44,906 nucleotides of DNA from Burkholderiales bacterium (GCA_028868855.1 JAGWTR010000014.1:1-44906), one strand, 5' to 3'. Counted from the stretch's first letter, positions 8,802-17,456 are shown. Translations and numbers: made by a program. The notes: generated by a model from the sequence alone, not told the origin.

Positions 8802-9218
8802 TCATTTCTGCTTGGCAAGCCACTGATCGAACTGTGTGATTTCCTTGTTCTGCGCCGCGATGATCTTCTTGGCCATGGCCTTCATGGCCGGTGATTTGCC
8901 ATGCGACAACTCCATCTGCGCCATCTTCACGCCTTGCTGATGGTGCATCTTCATCATCATCGCGAAGTCTTTGTCGGTGTCGCCAGTCATGGGCATTTTG
9001 TTCATGCCCTCCATCCCGCTCATCATGGACTGCTTCATGTCTTCGGAGCCGGGCGAGGTTTGCTGCATGGCCCCTTTCGACATATCCGACATGTTCGACA
9101 TGTGGGCTGACGAGGCTGCGGGCATCGAGGTCTGCGCCTGAACCGCCGACATCAGGCAAAGCCCTGACAGAGGAACCAGGCAAGCGGCCCGGATTGATTT
9201 GAGGATGCGGTGCTTCAT
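8802..9218 (-). CDS. DUF305 periplasmic Met/His-rich protein
   Basis: 138-residue protein with signal peptide (cleavage near VQAQT, residue 29), a Met-rich linker (HMSNMSDMSKGAM) and the DUF305 core: DKDFAMMMKMHHQQGVKMA, then ELSHGKSPAMKAMAKKI and a C-terminal Lys-rich helix. DUF305 is a ferritin-like four-helix fold found in copper and silver resistance loci, where Met and His side chains suit Cu(I). The open frame extends upstream to 9560, but the ATG at 9218 follows AGGAAAAA and yields the signal peptide. It lies last on the minus strand of the RND-linked gene series and converges with the merR-like gene 40 bp away. Confidence 0.88.
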   Translation of the reverse strand: MKHRILKSIRAACLVPLSGLCLMSAVQAQTSMPAASSAHMSNMSDMSKGAMQQTSPGSEDMKQSMMSGMEGMNKMPMTGDTDKDFAMMMKMHHQQGVKMAQMELSHGKSPAMKAMAKKIIAAQNKEITQFDQWLAKQK

Positions 9219-9713
9219 TGATTTTTCCTGACGCGATGGCTGTGGGGACGAGACTTCTTGCTGACATGCGGACGGATGTCTGCTACTTGCATCTTGAGCA
9301 CCTGCATGACGTCTCACCGTGCGACAGCGCACATTGCTGAGGGTTTGCATCGTGTCGGTCATGTTCGCCACGCCCAGGTTCTGATCTTTGCTGGCAGTGA
9401 TGGTTTGAAGCGTCATGGGGAAGCCTTTCGGTATGAGATGGGGTGTCGGCTGGGTGCCCGCACTGAGTGATGGTTGCAATCGAGGGGCCACCATCTCCAG
9501 GGTCATGCACCCCACTTTTTGAATGGCATCCGCCCTGCCCAGCGTGATTGAACGAGGCATGCCATTGGCTTCGGAAATATTTTCAAACCATTGAATGGTT
9601 TACTTTTATTTGGGCCAGGTTGTTTCCTTGGAATCAGTCGGCCCACGGGCCTGGACATGATGGTTTGGCGGCACTGCCATGGGCTTCATGAAACGAGCCC
9701 ATGACAGAGGACT
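9219..9713. other. Gene-poor segment between DUF305 gene and cusF remnant
   Basis: About 495 bp without a convincing gene. The minus-strand frame stays open from 9560 into the DUF305 gene but its product shows no domain, signal or composition pattern. The segment 9575-9625 is AT-rich against its surroundings and holds a perfect palindrome (listed separately), so it may carry the promoter for the DUF305 gene. Confidence 0.5.
9585..9601. repeat. Perfect 8-bp inverted repeat, candidate operator
   Basis: AAACCATT and AATGGTTT are separated by one G. The site lies in the AT-rich part of a gene-poor stretch upstream of the DUF305 gene. Size and symmetry suit a dimeric repressor; no matching regulator can be assigned. 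Confidence 0.45.
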
Positions 9714-9860
9714 TCATTGAGCAGGCTGGATGTCGGTGACCACGATCGCGCCACCCTTCTTTTCAGCGTGAAACTTGATCGCATCACCCACCTTGGCCTT
9801 GTCCAGCAAGGCCTCGTCCTTGACCCACAGACCGTATGCGGGCATGTTGTCATGCGTCAT
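9714..9860 (-). pseudogene. Truncated CusF-like copper-binding protein
   Basis: 48 codons whose product ends VKDEALLDKAKVGDAIKF then HAEKKGGAIVVTDIQPAQ, matching the C-terminal half of CusF-type periplasmic Cu(I)/Ag(I) chaperones (the KVGD and VTDI strands of the OB fold). The signal peptide, first strands and the usual MPxMTM metal segment are missing; only MPAYGLW remains in that place. The ATG at 9860 overlaps the stop of the DUF2933 gene (ATGA) within a tandem ATGACGC repeat, so a deletion between short repeats may have fused the two. It might still be translated by coupling, but cannot make a normal CusF fold. Confidence 0.7.
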
Positions 9861-10156
9861 GCGTCATGCTGGTCTCCAGCCTTGGGCACGGCGGCAACGT
9901 TCTGCTCACCCGTGCTGCCATGCTGATGTGGTCCGTGTTGGCCTTGACCGTGCCCGTGGTGCATGAACACATGCATCAACGGACATGCCAACAGCAACAG
10001 ATAAGGCCAACTACCGGCAACGTGCTGCCAGTGTTCACGCAGCACATAGAAAGCGGCGATCAAGACCAGCATCGCGACGGCGACACCCATGGGTCTCTTG
10101 ACGAACGAGAAGGTCGTGCTTTCAGGCCCCTTGCCGTGTTCATGCTGATGGTCCAT
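9857..10156 (-). CDS. DUF2933 small membrane protein
   Basis: 99 residues: His-rich N-terminus (MDHQHEHG), one or two membrane segments (VAVAMLVLIAAFYVL, then SWPYLLLLACPLMHVFMH), and a His/Gly tail. The phrase YLLLLACPLMHVFMH with HGHG following is the DUF2933 signature; such genes cluster with copper and silver efflux systems. The C-terminal tail after HQHG may be altered by the fusion with the cusF remnant, since stop and next start overlap. Role unknown; metal capture near the membrane is an inference from His content. Confidence 0.85.
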   Translation of the reverse strand: MDHQHEHGKGPESTTFSFVKRPMGVAVAMLVLIAAFYVLREHWQHVAGSWPYLLLLACPLMHVFMHHGHGQGQHGPHQHGSTGEQNVAAVPKAGDQHDA

Positions 10157-10200
10157 CTCGACTCCAGATGTTCAGATGGTTGACGGGCTCACAAGCCAAA

Positions 10201-10229
10201 GCGTTGCGGCGGGCGACCCACCACAACGC
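10201..10229 (-). terminator. Hairpin after the split Met/His-rich gene
   Basis: On the minus strand GCGTTG ... CAACGC closes a stem with inner GG/CC and GGG/CCC pairs, two G-U wobbles and a TCG loop, 10 bp past the gene end. Only three T residues follow, so it is a weak intrinsic terminator or an mRNA end stabiliser. Confidence 0.45.
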
Positions 10230-10239
10230 CCTGTCAGCC

Positions 10240-10695
10240 TTACTTGCTCGCAGCGTCCTGCATCGGCTTGGCACCCATCTTGGCGCCCATGCCCATGCCA
10301 GGCTTCATGTCGCCACCAGGGGCGGATGCGCCCATGCCTTGGCCACCCATCATTCCCATATTGCCGCTCTTGTCCATGCCGCCGTTCTTGTCCATGTGCT
10401 CATGCATCTCTTTCATGTGCTTGTCCATGAGCTTTTGACGCTTGGCGAGATCCTTGGTGCCGTGGATCTTCTTCATCTCCTTTTAATGCTTTTCGTGCAT
10501 CTCGTGCATGCCATCCATGCCGCCCATTGCGGCGGGCTTGGAGGCCATGTCCGCGGCGGGTGCTGGTGCAGCGGCTGAGGCCGCAGCCTGAGGATGGTGG
10601 GCCTTGTGGTCTTCTTCCTTGGTCTGCGCCGATGCGCTGCCAACAGCAGCCAAAGCCAGCATCAGGGTGGAAATCAGTTTGGTGGGGGTGTGCAT
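10240..10695 (-). pseudogene. Met/His-rich periplasmic protein interrupted by in-frame TAA
   Basis: Two open segments in the same frame, 10695-10483 and 10482-10240. The first gives a signal peptide (MHTPTKLISTLMLALAAVGSASAQ region, cut after ASAQ) and a His/Met linker ending MHEMHEKH; a TAA follows; the second continues with KEMKKIHGTKDLAKRQKLMD, then a helix with HMKEMHEHMDKNG and a Gly/Met tail. Composition and helix phase run through the stop without a break, so this looks like one ~151-residue protein hit by a nonsense change. ATG at 10695 has AAGGAG. A restart ATG at 10476 lies inside AAGGAGATG, giving a cytosolic-type product without signal peptide. Intact relatives occur in copper operons; function unknown. 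Confidence 0.7.
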
Positions 10696-10812
10696 GTTCT
10701 GCTCCTTGTTCGTCAGCTTGAAAAAATGCGGATCCAGAGCGATCCGTGGGTTTCACCACGTGCTTTGGGTGGTTGGTAACAGCTTAGGCCGCGGCGCCGT
10801 CCAGAGGATTAC

Positions 10813-10840
10813 CGCCACATTACGATTTCGTCATGTGGCG
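10813..10840. promoter_or_regulatory. 13-bp near-perfect inverted repeat, candidate operator
   Basis: Arms 10813-10825 and 10828-10840 match at 12 of 13 positions around a TT centre (core CCACATTACGA / TCGTCATGTGG). It lies in the 183-bp gap upstream of the split Met/His-rich gene on the minus strand. No T run follows on either strand, which favours an operator or promoter element over a terminator. Confidence 0.5.
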
Positions 10841-10878
10841 ATGCCTGAGCGCACATGAGGCTCAAACCTTGATCCATG

Positions 10879-11343
10879 TCAATGCTTGTGATCCTCATGG
10901 CCTGCGGCGTGAGCAGCCAAAGGTGTGAAGCGCGCCTGCTGTTCTTCCTGCCCGGCCAGCTTGACTTTCACCACGGCTTTCAGATCTGACTCCGACGCAT
11001 AGACTGCGTGTCCCGTCAGCTTGTTGTCGCCATCAGGTGTCAACGCCGCATTGACCTTGGTTTTGCCTGACAGCAAGGTGACCGATCCGGTCGCACCAGC
11101 CGTCGGGATCTTGGTGCCCGCATGGTCTGTTACATAAACGACGATAGCGTTGTCCTTGGCGGCCTTGCTGTCCTTGACCACCACCAACTCGTAGTGGCTG
11201 CTGCCCGCCATGCGCAACTGACCGCCATGCGGCGCGGTCAGCGTGTCCAGGTAAGCGTCGTCATGTGCCTGAGCCATCGGTGCCAGCGCAAGGCCCAAAG
11301 CCAGGCCTGCAGCCAGGGTCAAGGTTTTGATCGCTTTCATCAT
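10879..11343 (-). CDS. Periplasmic protein of the RND operon, unknown family
   Basis: 154-residue secreted protein: signal peptide ending near MAQAHDD (residue 26), then a beta-rich domain (APHGGQLRMAGSSHYELVVV, VVYVTDHAGTKIPTAGATGSV, GHAVYAS) and a His tail (AAHAAGHEDHKH). The opening APHGGQ with a C-terminal His cluster is shared by small proteins next to Cu/Ni/Co-type RND operons and resembles the N-terminal beta domain of some adaptors. ATG at 11343 follows AAGGAAA; a second ATG is adjacent. It begins 47 bp after the RND gene and is likely cotranscribed. A metal-binding or sensing role in the periplasm is inferred. Confidence 0.75.
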   Translation of the reverse strand: MMKAIKTLTLAAGLALGLALAPMAQAHDDAYLDTLTAPHGGQLRMAGSSHYELVVVKDSKAAKDNAIVVYVTDHAGTKIPTAGATGSVTLLSGKTKVNAALTPDGDNKLTGHAVYASESDLKAVVKVKLAGQEEQQARFTPLAAHAAGHEDHKH

Positions 11344-11390
11344 GAGTTTCCTTCTCCGTTTGGTCAAAAAATGCGTTGTCCTCAACGCGG

Positions 11391-14300
11391 TCAGAAGCTT
11401 TCGCCCGAATGGGCGCTCAGCAGGTGCGCCAGGGGTTTGCGCCCCCAGAGCCAGAACATCAAAGGGGTGAGCACGGTGTCCAGCACGGTCGAGCTGATCA
11501 GCCCGCCAAAGATCACCACCGCCACGGGGTGCAGCACCTCTTTGCCAGGCGCGTTGGCCGACATCAGCAGCGGCACCAGCGCGAATGCCGCTACCAGGGC
11601 TGTCATCAGCACAGGCGTGAGGCGCTCCAATGAGCCGCGCACGATCATGGGCTGGCCGAACTGCTCGCCCTCCAGCGCGCACAGGTTGATGTAGTGGCTG
11701 ATCTTGAGGATGCCGTTGCGTGTGGCAATGCCTGTGAGCGTGATGAAACCCACCAGGGCCGCCACCGACAAAGCCTGCCCCGAGATCCACAACGCCACCA
11801 CGCTACCCACCAAAGCCAGCGGGATGTTGCCCATGATGATGGCCGTGAGCACCACCGAGCGATAGCGGCTGTACAGCACCATGAAGATCAGCACCAGCGA
11901 GATGGCTGCCAGCAGCGACATGAGCTGAGCCGCTTGCTCCTGGGCCTGGAACTGTCCTTCCAGCGCCGTGAAGTAACCTTCAGGCAAGGGCTTGGACGCG
12001 ATCTCCGCACGGATGGCTTTCACCACCTCGGCCAGGTCTCGGCCATCGGTGTTGGCCGAGATGACGATGCGGCGGCGCGCGTTCTCACGGCTGATCTGGT
12101 TGGGGCCGTCAGCGTCCTCGATCTGAGCCAGTTGGGACAGGGGCACCCGGCCGGTGGGCGTCTCGATCAGCAAATTGGCCAGGTCGGTTGCACCACGCTT
12201 GCTGTCGGGCAAGCGCACCAGCAGGTCAAAGCGCCGGTTGCCTTCCACGACCTGGGTGATGCGCTCGCCCTCGATCATCTCCTGCAAGGACCGCAGCAAG
12301 GTGCCCGGCGCCACCCCCAGGCGCGCCGCCTGGTCATAGTCGATGCGGATCTTGACCTGCGGGATCAGCACCTGCTTTTCGATCTGCAGGTCGGTGATGC
12401 CAGGGATGCGACCCAGCCGGGTCTGCATGTCTCCCGCCAAGCCACGCAAGGTATCCAGATCGTCACCATAAATCTTCAATGCGATCTGGGCGCGCACGCC
12501 TGACAGGAGATGGTCCAGGCGATGGGATATGGGCTGCCCCACGTTGCTGACGGCAGGCAACACGGCAAGACGGGTGCGCAGGTCCGCGATGATTTCTTCA
12601 CGCGAGCGGGCGGAGGGTTTGAGGTCCACGTCCATCTCGGAGTAGTGCACGCCCTCGGCATGCTCGTCCAGCTCGGCACGGCCTGTGCGGCGCCCCACCT
12701 GGGTCACTTCCGGCACGCTGGCCATGATCTGCTCGGCCATGGTGCCGATGCGGCTGGACTCGGCCAGAGAGGTGCCCGGGTTGAGCAGCAGGTTGACCGT
12801 GAGCGTGCCCTCGTTGAACGGTGGCAGGAAGGCGCGCGGCATCCAGGCCATGGAAGCGGCAGCCACGGCGACTGCCACACCTGCGATCAGCAACAGCACG
12901 CGGCTGTGCTGGAAGGACCAGTTCAGCAAACGCGTGTCACCCCGCTTGAGCCAGCGCACCAAGGGGCTGTCGCCATGGCCCTCCAGCTTGAGCTTGGGCA
13001 AGAGGTAGTAGGCCATCACAGGCGTGAGCGTGACCGACACGATCATGCTGGCCAGGATGGACACGATGTAGGCCATGCCCAGCGGCGTGAACAGCCTGCC
13101 TTCAATGCCCGGCAACACGAACAAGGGCACGAACACCAGCACGATGATCAAGGTGGCGTACACGATGGCCGAGCGCACTTCCAGCGTGGCTTGTGCGATG
13201 ACCTCAATCACCGGGACTGGCGTGGGCAAGGCCTGGTTGAGCCTCAGGCGGCGCAGCACGTTTTCCACACCCACCACAGCATCATCCACCAACTCGCCAA
13301 TGGCAATGGCCAAGCCGCCAAGGGTCATCGTGTTGATCGACAGGCCCATGTAGTGGAACACCAGCGCGGTCACCAGCAGGGACAGCGGGATGGCCATCAG
13401 TGAGATCACCGTGGTGCGCACATTGAGCAGGAAGAGGAACAGCACAACGGCTACCAGGATGGCGCCATCGCGCAGGGCCTCTTCGACGTTGTTCACCGAG
13501 TGCTCGATGAAGTCGGCCTGCTTGAACAGGAACTGTGGCGCAGCCAGCCCATGCGGGCGGGCCTTGGCCAGATCGCTCATGGCCTGCTCCACCGCTCGGG
13601 TGACGGTCACGCTGTCGGCGCTGGGCTGCTTCTGAACAGACAGGATGACGGCGGGTTTGCCGTTGTAGCTTGCATCACCTCGCTTGGTGGCCGCAGCCAC
13701 TTTGACGTCCGCCAACTGCTTGAGCAAGATGGGCTGGCCATTGCGCACCGCGACCACGAGGTTTTGCAGGTCTTCGATACGACTGGTTCGGCCAATCTGG
13801 CGGATCAGGTACTCGCGGCCGTTAGCCTCCAGAAAGCCACCACTGGTGTTGGCGCCGAAGTCCTGCAAGGCCGTGGCCAGCTTTTCTCGCTCCACACCCA
13901 GGACTTGCAATTGCTCGGGCTTGAGCTCAACCCGGTACTGACGCACCTCGCCGCCAATGGGGATGACCTGGGCCACGCCAGGGATGGTCAGCAGGCGGGG
14001 CCGCATCACCCAGTCGGCGTATTCGCGCACCTGCATCGGGCTCACTTGCGCCGGGTCGGCTGGCAAGGCGATCAGCATGATCTCGCCCATGATGGACGAG
14101 ATCGGGCCCAGTTGCGGCACGACGCCTGACGGCAACTGGTCACGCACCAGGTTCAGCCGCTCGCTGACCTGTTGGCGATTGCGGTAGATGTCGGTGCCCC
14201 AGTCGAACTCCACGTTGACCACTGACAAGCCAATGCCCGAGACCGAACGCACCCGAGTCACCCCAGGCATGCCGTTCATGCTGGACTCAACCGGCAAGGT

Positions 14301-14495
14301 CACGAGTTGCTCGACCTCTTCGGGGGCCATGCCACCTGCTTCGGTCATCAAGGTGACGGTGGGCTTGTTGAGGTCCGGGAAGACATCCACGGGCATCTGA
14401 CGCACGGTCAGCACCCCGTAGAGCACCAGGAGCATCGAGACAACCAGAACGATCAGCCGCTGCTTGAGGCTGCTGTGAATGAGGAAATCGAACAC
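11391..14495 (-). CDS. Heavy-metal RND efflux pump, CzcA/CusA family
   Basis: 1034-residue inner-membrane proton antiporter of the usual length. N-terminal helix with VRQMPVDVFPDLNKPTV, two periplasmic domains, and the helix-4 motif GLAIAIGELVDDAVVGVENV near residue 400. That Asp-Asp-Ala pattern differs from the CzcA (DGAVV) and CusA (VDAAIVM) types and fits the less-studied HME classes, so the substrate is open; Cu/Ag is suggested by the surrounding genes. ATG at 14495. Downstream of the adaptor by 24 bp in an operon of outer-membrane factor, accessory protein, adaptor and pump under likely control of the divergent two-component system. Confidence 0.93.
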   Translation of the reverse strand: MFDFLIHSSLKQRLIVLVVSMLLVLYGVLTVRQMPVDVFPDLNKPTVTLMTEAGGMAPEEVEQLVTLPVESSMNGMPGVTRVRSVSGIGLSVVNVEFDWGTDIYRNRQQVSERLNLVRDQLPSGVVPQLGPISSIMGEIMLIALPADPAQVSPMQVREYADWVMRPRLLTIPGVAQVIPIGGEVRQYRVELKPEQLQVLGVEREKLATALQDFGANTSGGFLEANGREYLIRQIGRTSRIEDLQNLVVAVRNGQPILLKQLADVKVAAATKRGDASYNGKPAVILSVQKQPSADSVTVTRAVEQAMSDLAKARPHGLAAPQFLFKQADFIEHSVNNVEEALRDGAILVAVVLFLFLLNVRTTVISLMAIPLSLLVTALVFHYMGLSINTMTLGGLAIAIGELVDDAVVGVENVLRRLRLNQALPTPVPVIEVIAQATLEVRSAIVYATLIIVLVFVPLFVLPGIEGRLFTPLGMAYIVSILASMIVSVTLTPVMAYYLLPKLKLEGHGDSPLVRWLKRGDTRLLNWSFQHSRVLLLIAGVAVAVAAASMAWMPRAFLPPFNEGTLTVNLLLNPGTSLAESSRIGTMAEQIMASVPEVTQVGRRTGRAELDEHAEGVHYSEMDVDLKPSARSREEIIADLRTRLAVLPAVSNVGQPISHRLDHLLSGVRAQIALKIYGDDLDTLRGLAGDMQTRLGRIPGITDLQIEKQVLIPQVKIRIDYDQAARLGVAPGTLLRSLQEMIEGERITQVVEGNRRFDLLVRLPDSKRGATDLANLLIETPTGRVPLSQLAQIEDADGPNQISRENARRRIVISANTDGRDLAEVVKAIRAEIASKPLPEGYFTALEGQFQAQEQAAQLMSLLAAISLVLIFMVLYSRYRSVVLTAIIMGNIPLALVGSVVALWISGQALSVAALVGFITLTGIATRNGILKISHYINLCALEGEQFGQPMIVRGSLERLTPVLMTALVAAFALVPLLMSANAPGKEVLHPVAVVIFGGLISSTVLDTVLTPLMFWLWGRKPLAHLLSAHSGESF

Positions 14496-14519
14496 GGTGT
14501 TCCCTTGGTGTGTTGACGC

Positions 14520-15659
14520 TCAGCGCACTTGGGCCAGCAAGCTGGCACCTTGGGTCACGATGCGATCGTGCTCCCCCAGACCAGAGGTCACCACCACGGT
14601 GCGGGCATCCAGTGGCTGGGTGCGCACGACCTTGGGGGCAAAGCGCTCAGGCCCCTGGTGCAGCCAGACCACCGTGTCGCCAGCAGCGTTGCGGCTCAAT
14701 GCGGCTTGCGGCACGGCCACGCCTTGCACGGCCCGCGCTGTCTTGGCTGTCACCTTGAGTGTCTGCCCGATGGCCACGGGCGCATTGGCCTGGGTCACCC
14801 GAAACAGCAAAGGCATGGCCTGATCGCGCAACTGGCGCCCGCCGCCCATGAACTGCAAGGCCAGCGTCCCGCCAGGGATGGCGGCACTGGCCTGGCTGAG
14901 CCCTTGGGTGAGCGCCGCGTCGTAGGCCAAGGCCTCGACCACCAGGCGTGTGGGGTTGACCACCTCAAACAGCACGTCCTTGGCGTCCACCACCTGGCCG
15001 ATGACCACGCTGGATGACACCACTGTGCCACTGACAGGCGACAACAAAGCCTCCGGGGCGCTCACGCTGGCACCGATGGCGGCGCGGCGTTTCTTGAGGG
15101 CATCGCGCTCGTACCTGGCGGCCTCGATGTCCTTTTGCGGCACCGCGCCTTCCAGTTGTTCATAGCGGGCCAGCTTGCGCTCGGCCACGGCGTATTGCGC
15201 ATCCAGCTCGGCCAGCGCGGACTGCTGATTGCCCCGATCAAGACTGCTGGTGGCGGGACGCAGATAAGCGAGCACCTGGCCCTTGACCACCGATTGACCC
15301 AACACCGGCAAGCCCTGAGGACCAGGCTCGATGCGACCACCCTGTGTGGCCTGGACACGGCCGCCCGCATTCGGGTCAGCCAGCACGCGGCCGTTCAACT
15401 CCACAGCCACGGCATGGCTTTGGACCTGCGCCAGCAGCGTCTGGATGCCCAATCGATGCTGCACAGCCTTGGGCACCCACAGGCTCCCGTCAGGCTGGCG
15501 CTGAGGCGAGCTGACATCGGATGACGACACCACGCCAACGACGGCCACGGCCTTGGGCTTGGCATCCCCATGGTCTTCGTCGCCATGGGCGTGTGCGATC
15601 GGCGCAAGCAGTGCTGCAGCCATGATGGCCAGCGCTGCACGAGTGAATGACATCTTCAT
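14520..15659 (-). CDS. RND periplasmic adaptor (membrane-fusion protein)
   Basis: 379 residues: signal peptide to AHAHGDEDHGD (His/Asp cluster after the cleavage site), then the HlyD-type layout of beta-barrel, lipoyl and coiled-coil hairpin: GGRIEPGPQGLPVLGQSVVKG, a helical hairpin with LAELDAQYAVAERKLARYEQ, the second lipoyl half (SPVSGTVVSSSVVIGQVV), and barrel/proximal domains to the end. It links the pump to the outer-membrane channel. I take ATG 15659 (MKMSF); an in-frame TTG at 15674 would overlap the upstream gene. The charged N-terminal HGDEDHG may bind metal, as in CzcB-type adaptors. Confidence 0.9.
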   Translation of the reverse strand: MKMSFTRAALAIMAAALLAPIAHAHGDEDHGDAKPKAVAVVGVVSSSDVSSPQRQPDGSLWVPKAVQHRLGIQTLLAQVQSHAVAVELNGRVLADPNAGGRVQATQGGRIEPGPQGLPVLGQSVVKGQVLAYLRPATSSLDRGNQQSALAELDAQYAVAERKLARYEQLEGAVPQKDIEAARYERDALKKRRAAIGASVSAPEALLSPVSGTVVSSSVVIGQVVDAKDVLFEVVNPTRLVVEALAYDAALTQGLSQASAAIPGGTLALQFMGGGRQLRDQAMPLLFRVTQANAPVAIGQTLKVTAKTARAVQGVAVPQAALSRNAAGDTVVWLHQGPERFAPKVVRTQPLDARTVVVTSGLGEHDRIVTQGASLLAQVR

Positions 15660-15663
15660 GTGC

Positions 15664-16242
15664 TCAGCTTTCAATCGATGAGGTGCCTGCGCGGCGACGG
15701 CGCCATGCCCATCCGGCTATGACCAGTGCCAGGGCCGAGCCAGCAGCCCAGCCGCCCAACTTGCGCCAGGCAGGGGCGGATGCAGGCTCTGCAGTCTTCG
15801 GGGCCTCGTACTGCAACGAGGCTTCGAGCAAATCGGCCCCATCGGCGGTCTGCACCGAGACCGTCAGCGGGTAACGCCCTGGCTTGGCAAAGGTCTGTCC
15901 GGCCACGGTGTACACACCCGGCTCCACCTGTTTGGCCACGGCCTTGAACGCCCCGCTTTCCACCTCGACGGTGGCGCCGCCGACGGGCGCGTTGGTGGCA
16001 AAGCGGTCCAGGTACAAGGTCAACACGGGCGGGACAGCGGGATGGTCATGCTCGGGCTCGCCTGACACCTGAGCGCCCGTCAGCACCATCACCAGCTCGA
16101 AATCATCGGTCTGAGCCGCAGCGCGTGGCGCCTGCCCCACCTGAACCGGCGCAGCGGCAGTCTCGCCATGGTCTTCGCCGCCATGGGCACCCGCCGTCAG
16201 CGCGCCACATGCGAGCGCGCAGGCAATCAATGTTCTTTTCAA
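15664..16242 (-). CDS. Membrane-anchored accessory protein of the RND operon
   Basis: 192 residues: signal peptide, His/Asp-rich start (AHGGEDHGE), an Ig-like beta domain (PPVLTLYLDRFATNAPVGGATVEV, read in two parts PPVLTLYLDRF and NAPVGGATVEV, then GVYTVAGQTFAKPGRYPLTV) and one C-terminal membrane helix (WAAGSALALVIAGWAW) with an RRRRAG stop-transfer. Similar domains occur fused to adaptors in other metal RND systems, so it may be a split-off metal-binding module. Its ATG (16242) overlaps the stop of the outer-membrane factor (ATGA), and it ends just before the adaptor start. No defined family name is recognised. Confidence 0.78.
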   Translation of the reverse strand: MKRTLIACALACGALTAGAHGGEDHGETAAAPVQVGQAPRAAAQTDDFELVMVLTGAQVSGEPEHDHPAVPPVLTLYLDRFATNAPVGGATVEVESGAFKAVAKQVEPGVYTVAGQTFAKPGRYPLTVSVQTADGADLLEASLQYEAPKTAEPASAPAWRKLGGWAAGSALALVIAGWAWRRRRAGTSSIES

Positions 16243-17456
16243 GGCAATACCCCTTGGGCTTGAAGAAGTCGAGACTGCGCCAGGGAGTGGGCCGTCTCTT
16301 GACGTTTGAACCAGGCCTGCGCTTCATGCGAGGCAGCTCGGGCGCGCATCAGGGTGGGCAGATCGGATTCACCCAACTCGAACGACCGTTGCGCCAGGTT
16401 CAGGTTGTCCGTGGTCAAGGCTTGACGCTCTTGCGCCATGGCCAACTGCTGCTGGGCGAGGTCCAACTCGCTTTGCGCCCTGAGCACCTCTTGTTGCGTG
16501 CGGGTTTGAGCCAGGGTCAACTCCGCTTCAGCCTGTGCCAGTTCGGCTCTCGCTGCAGCGCCATCCTGACGCACCCTGGCGCCAGACGACAGCGGGATGG
16601 TCAGCTTCACCCCCAAGGCCTGGTCATACGGCGTCATGCCGTCGCTGCGTTGATTGGTCCACCTCAGGGCCAGCTCGGGCGCATCGCGCTGGCTGGCATC
16701 CACCAGAGCCAAGCGGCCCTGCGCCACCTCGGTGATCGCCTGCAAGGCACGCAGTTGAGGATGCACCGTCTCCATGTTCTGCGTCTGTGCAGGCTCAGCA
16801 GGTAGCACGACTGGGGCGTCCACGCCTGTGAGAGTGCGATAAGCCTGCATCGCCTGCTGCAAACCGCTGTCGGCATCGAGCACCTCGGCCTGGGCGGCCA
16901 GACGTTCCGTCTTGACCAGGTTTGCGTCCACACGGGCCAGGTCGCCGGTCTTGAACCGGCGCAACACGCTGCCCTCCAGCGCCTGCGCAGTGTCCAGTCG
17001 CTGATGCGCCAGTGCGGCGGCGTCGCGTGCCGCAGCCACCCGCCACCACGCTTCACGCACCTCGGCGGCCAGTTGCAGCTTCAGGCTGGCACTCCTCGCG
17101 TCCAGTTCGATCGCGGCTTTTTCCGCGAGAGATTCACGTGCACTCTTTTGTCCCGGCAACCAAAGGGGCGTGGCCAACTCCACTTCCCACTCGCGGCGCC
17201 CGGTGTTTTGATTGAGCCGGTCGTTCAAGTGGTTGAGCGACACGGATGCGGGCCCTGGCGTCAAACCGCGCGCAAGGTCCAGGCCCGCCTGCGCCTCGGC
17301 TTGTCTGGCGCTCAAGGCCACAGCCTGAGGCGCGCGCGCCCAAGCCGCATCCAGCGCCTGGGTCAAAGTCTGTGCCCCCACGCCGCGCCCTGAGGTCAGC
17401 CCCATCAATAAACCAACCATCAAGGCAGCTTGGGCATATCTACGCTTGCTCAGCAT
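16239..17456 (-). CDS. TolC-family outer-membrane efflux channel
   Basis: 405-residue outer-membrane factor (CzcC/CusC class): signal peptide with cleavage near VGAQT, then paired long helices typical of the family, e.g. QAEAQAGLDLARGLTPGP, AELAQAEAELTLAQTRTQQE and LNLAQRSFELGESDLPTLMRA. No lipobox is visible, unlike CusC. It forms the channel for the tripartite pump. Start: ATG 17456 is chosen; a GTG at 17471 in frame is possible. First gene of the minus-strand RND operon, divergent from the response regulator with a CusR-type box between. Confidence 0.9.
   Translation of the reverse strand: MLSKRRYAQAALMVGLLMGLTSGRGVGAQTLTQALDAAWARAPQAVALSARQAEAQAGLDLARGLTPGPASVSLNHLNDRLNQNTGRREWEVELATPLWLPGQKSARESLAEKAAIELDARSASLKLQLAAEVREAWWRVAAARDAAALAHQRLDTAQALEGSVLRRFKTGDLARVDANLVKTERLAAQAEVLDADSGLQQAMQAYRTLTGVDAPVVLPAEPAQTQNMETVHPQLRALQAITEVAQGRLALVDASQRDAPELALRWTNQRSDGMTPYDQALGVKLTIPLSSGARVRQDGAAARAELAQAEAELTLAQTRTQQEVLRAQSELDLAQQQLAMAQERQALTTDNLNLAQRSFELGESDLPTLMRARAASHEAQAWFKRQETAHSLAQSRLLQAQGVLP

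Noticed and set aside
9219..9560. N-terminal extension of the DUF305 frame
   Set aside because: The clear RBS and signal peptide start at 9218; the extension shows no homology pattern.
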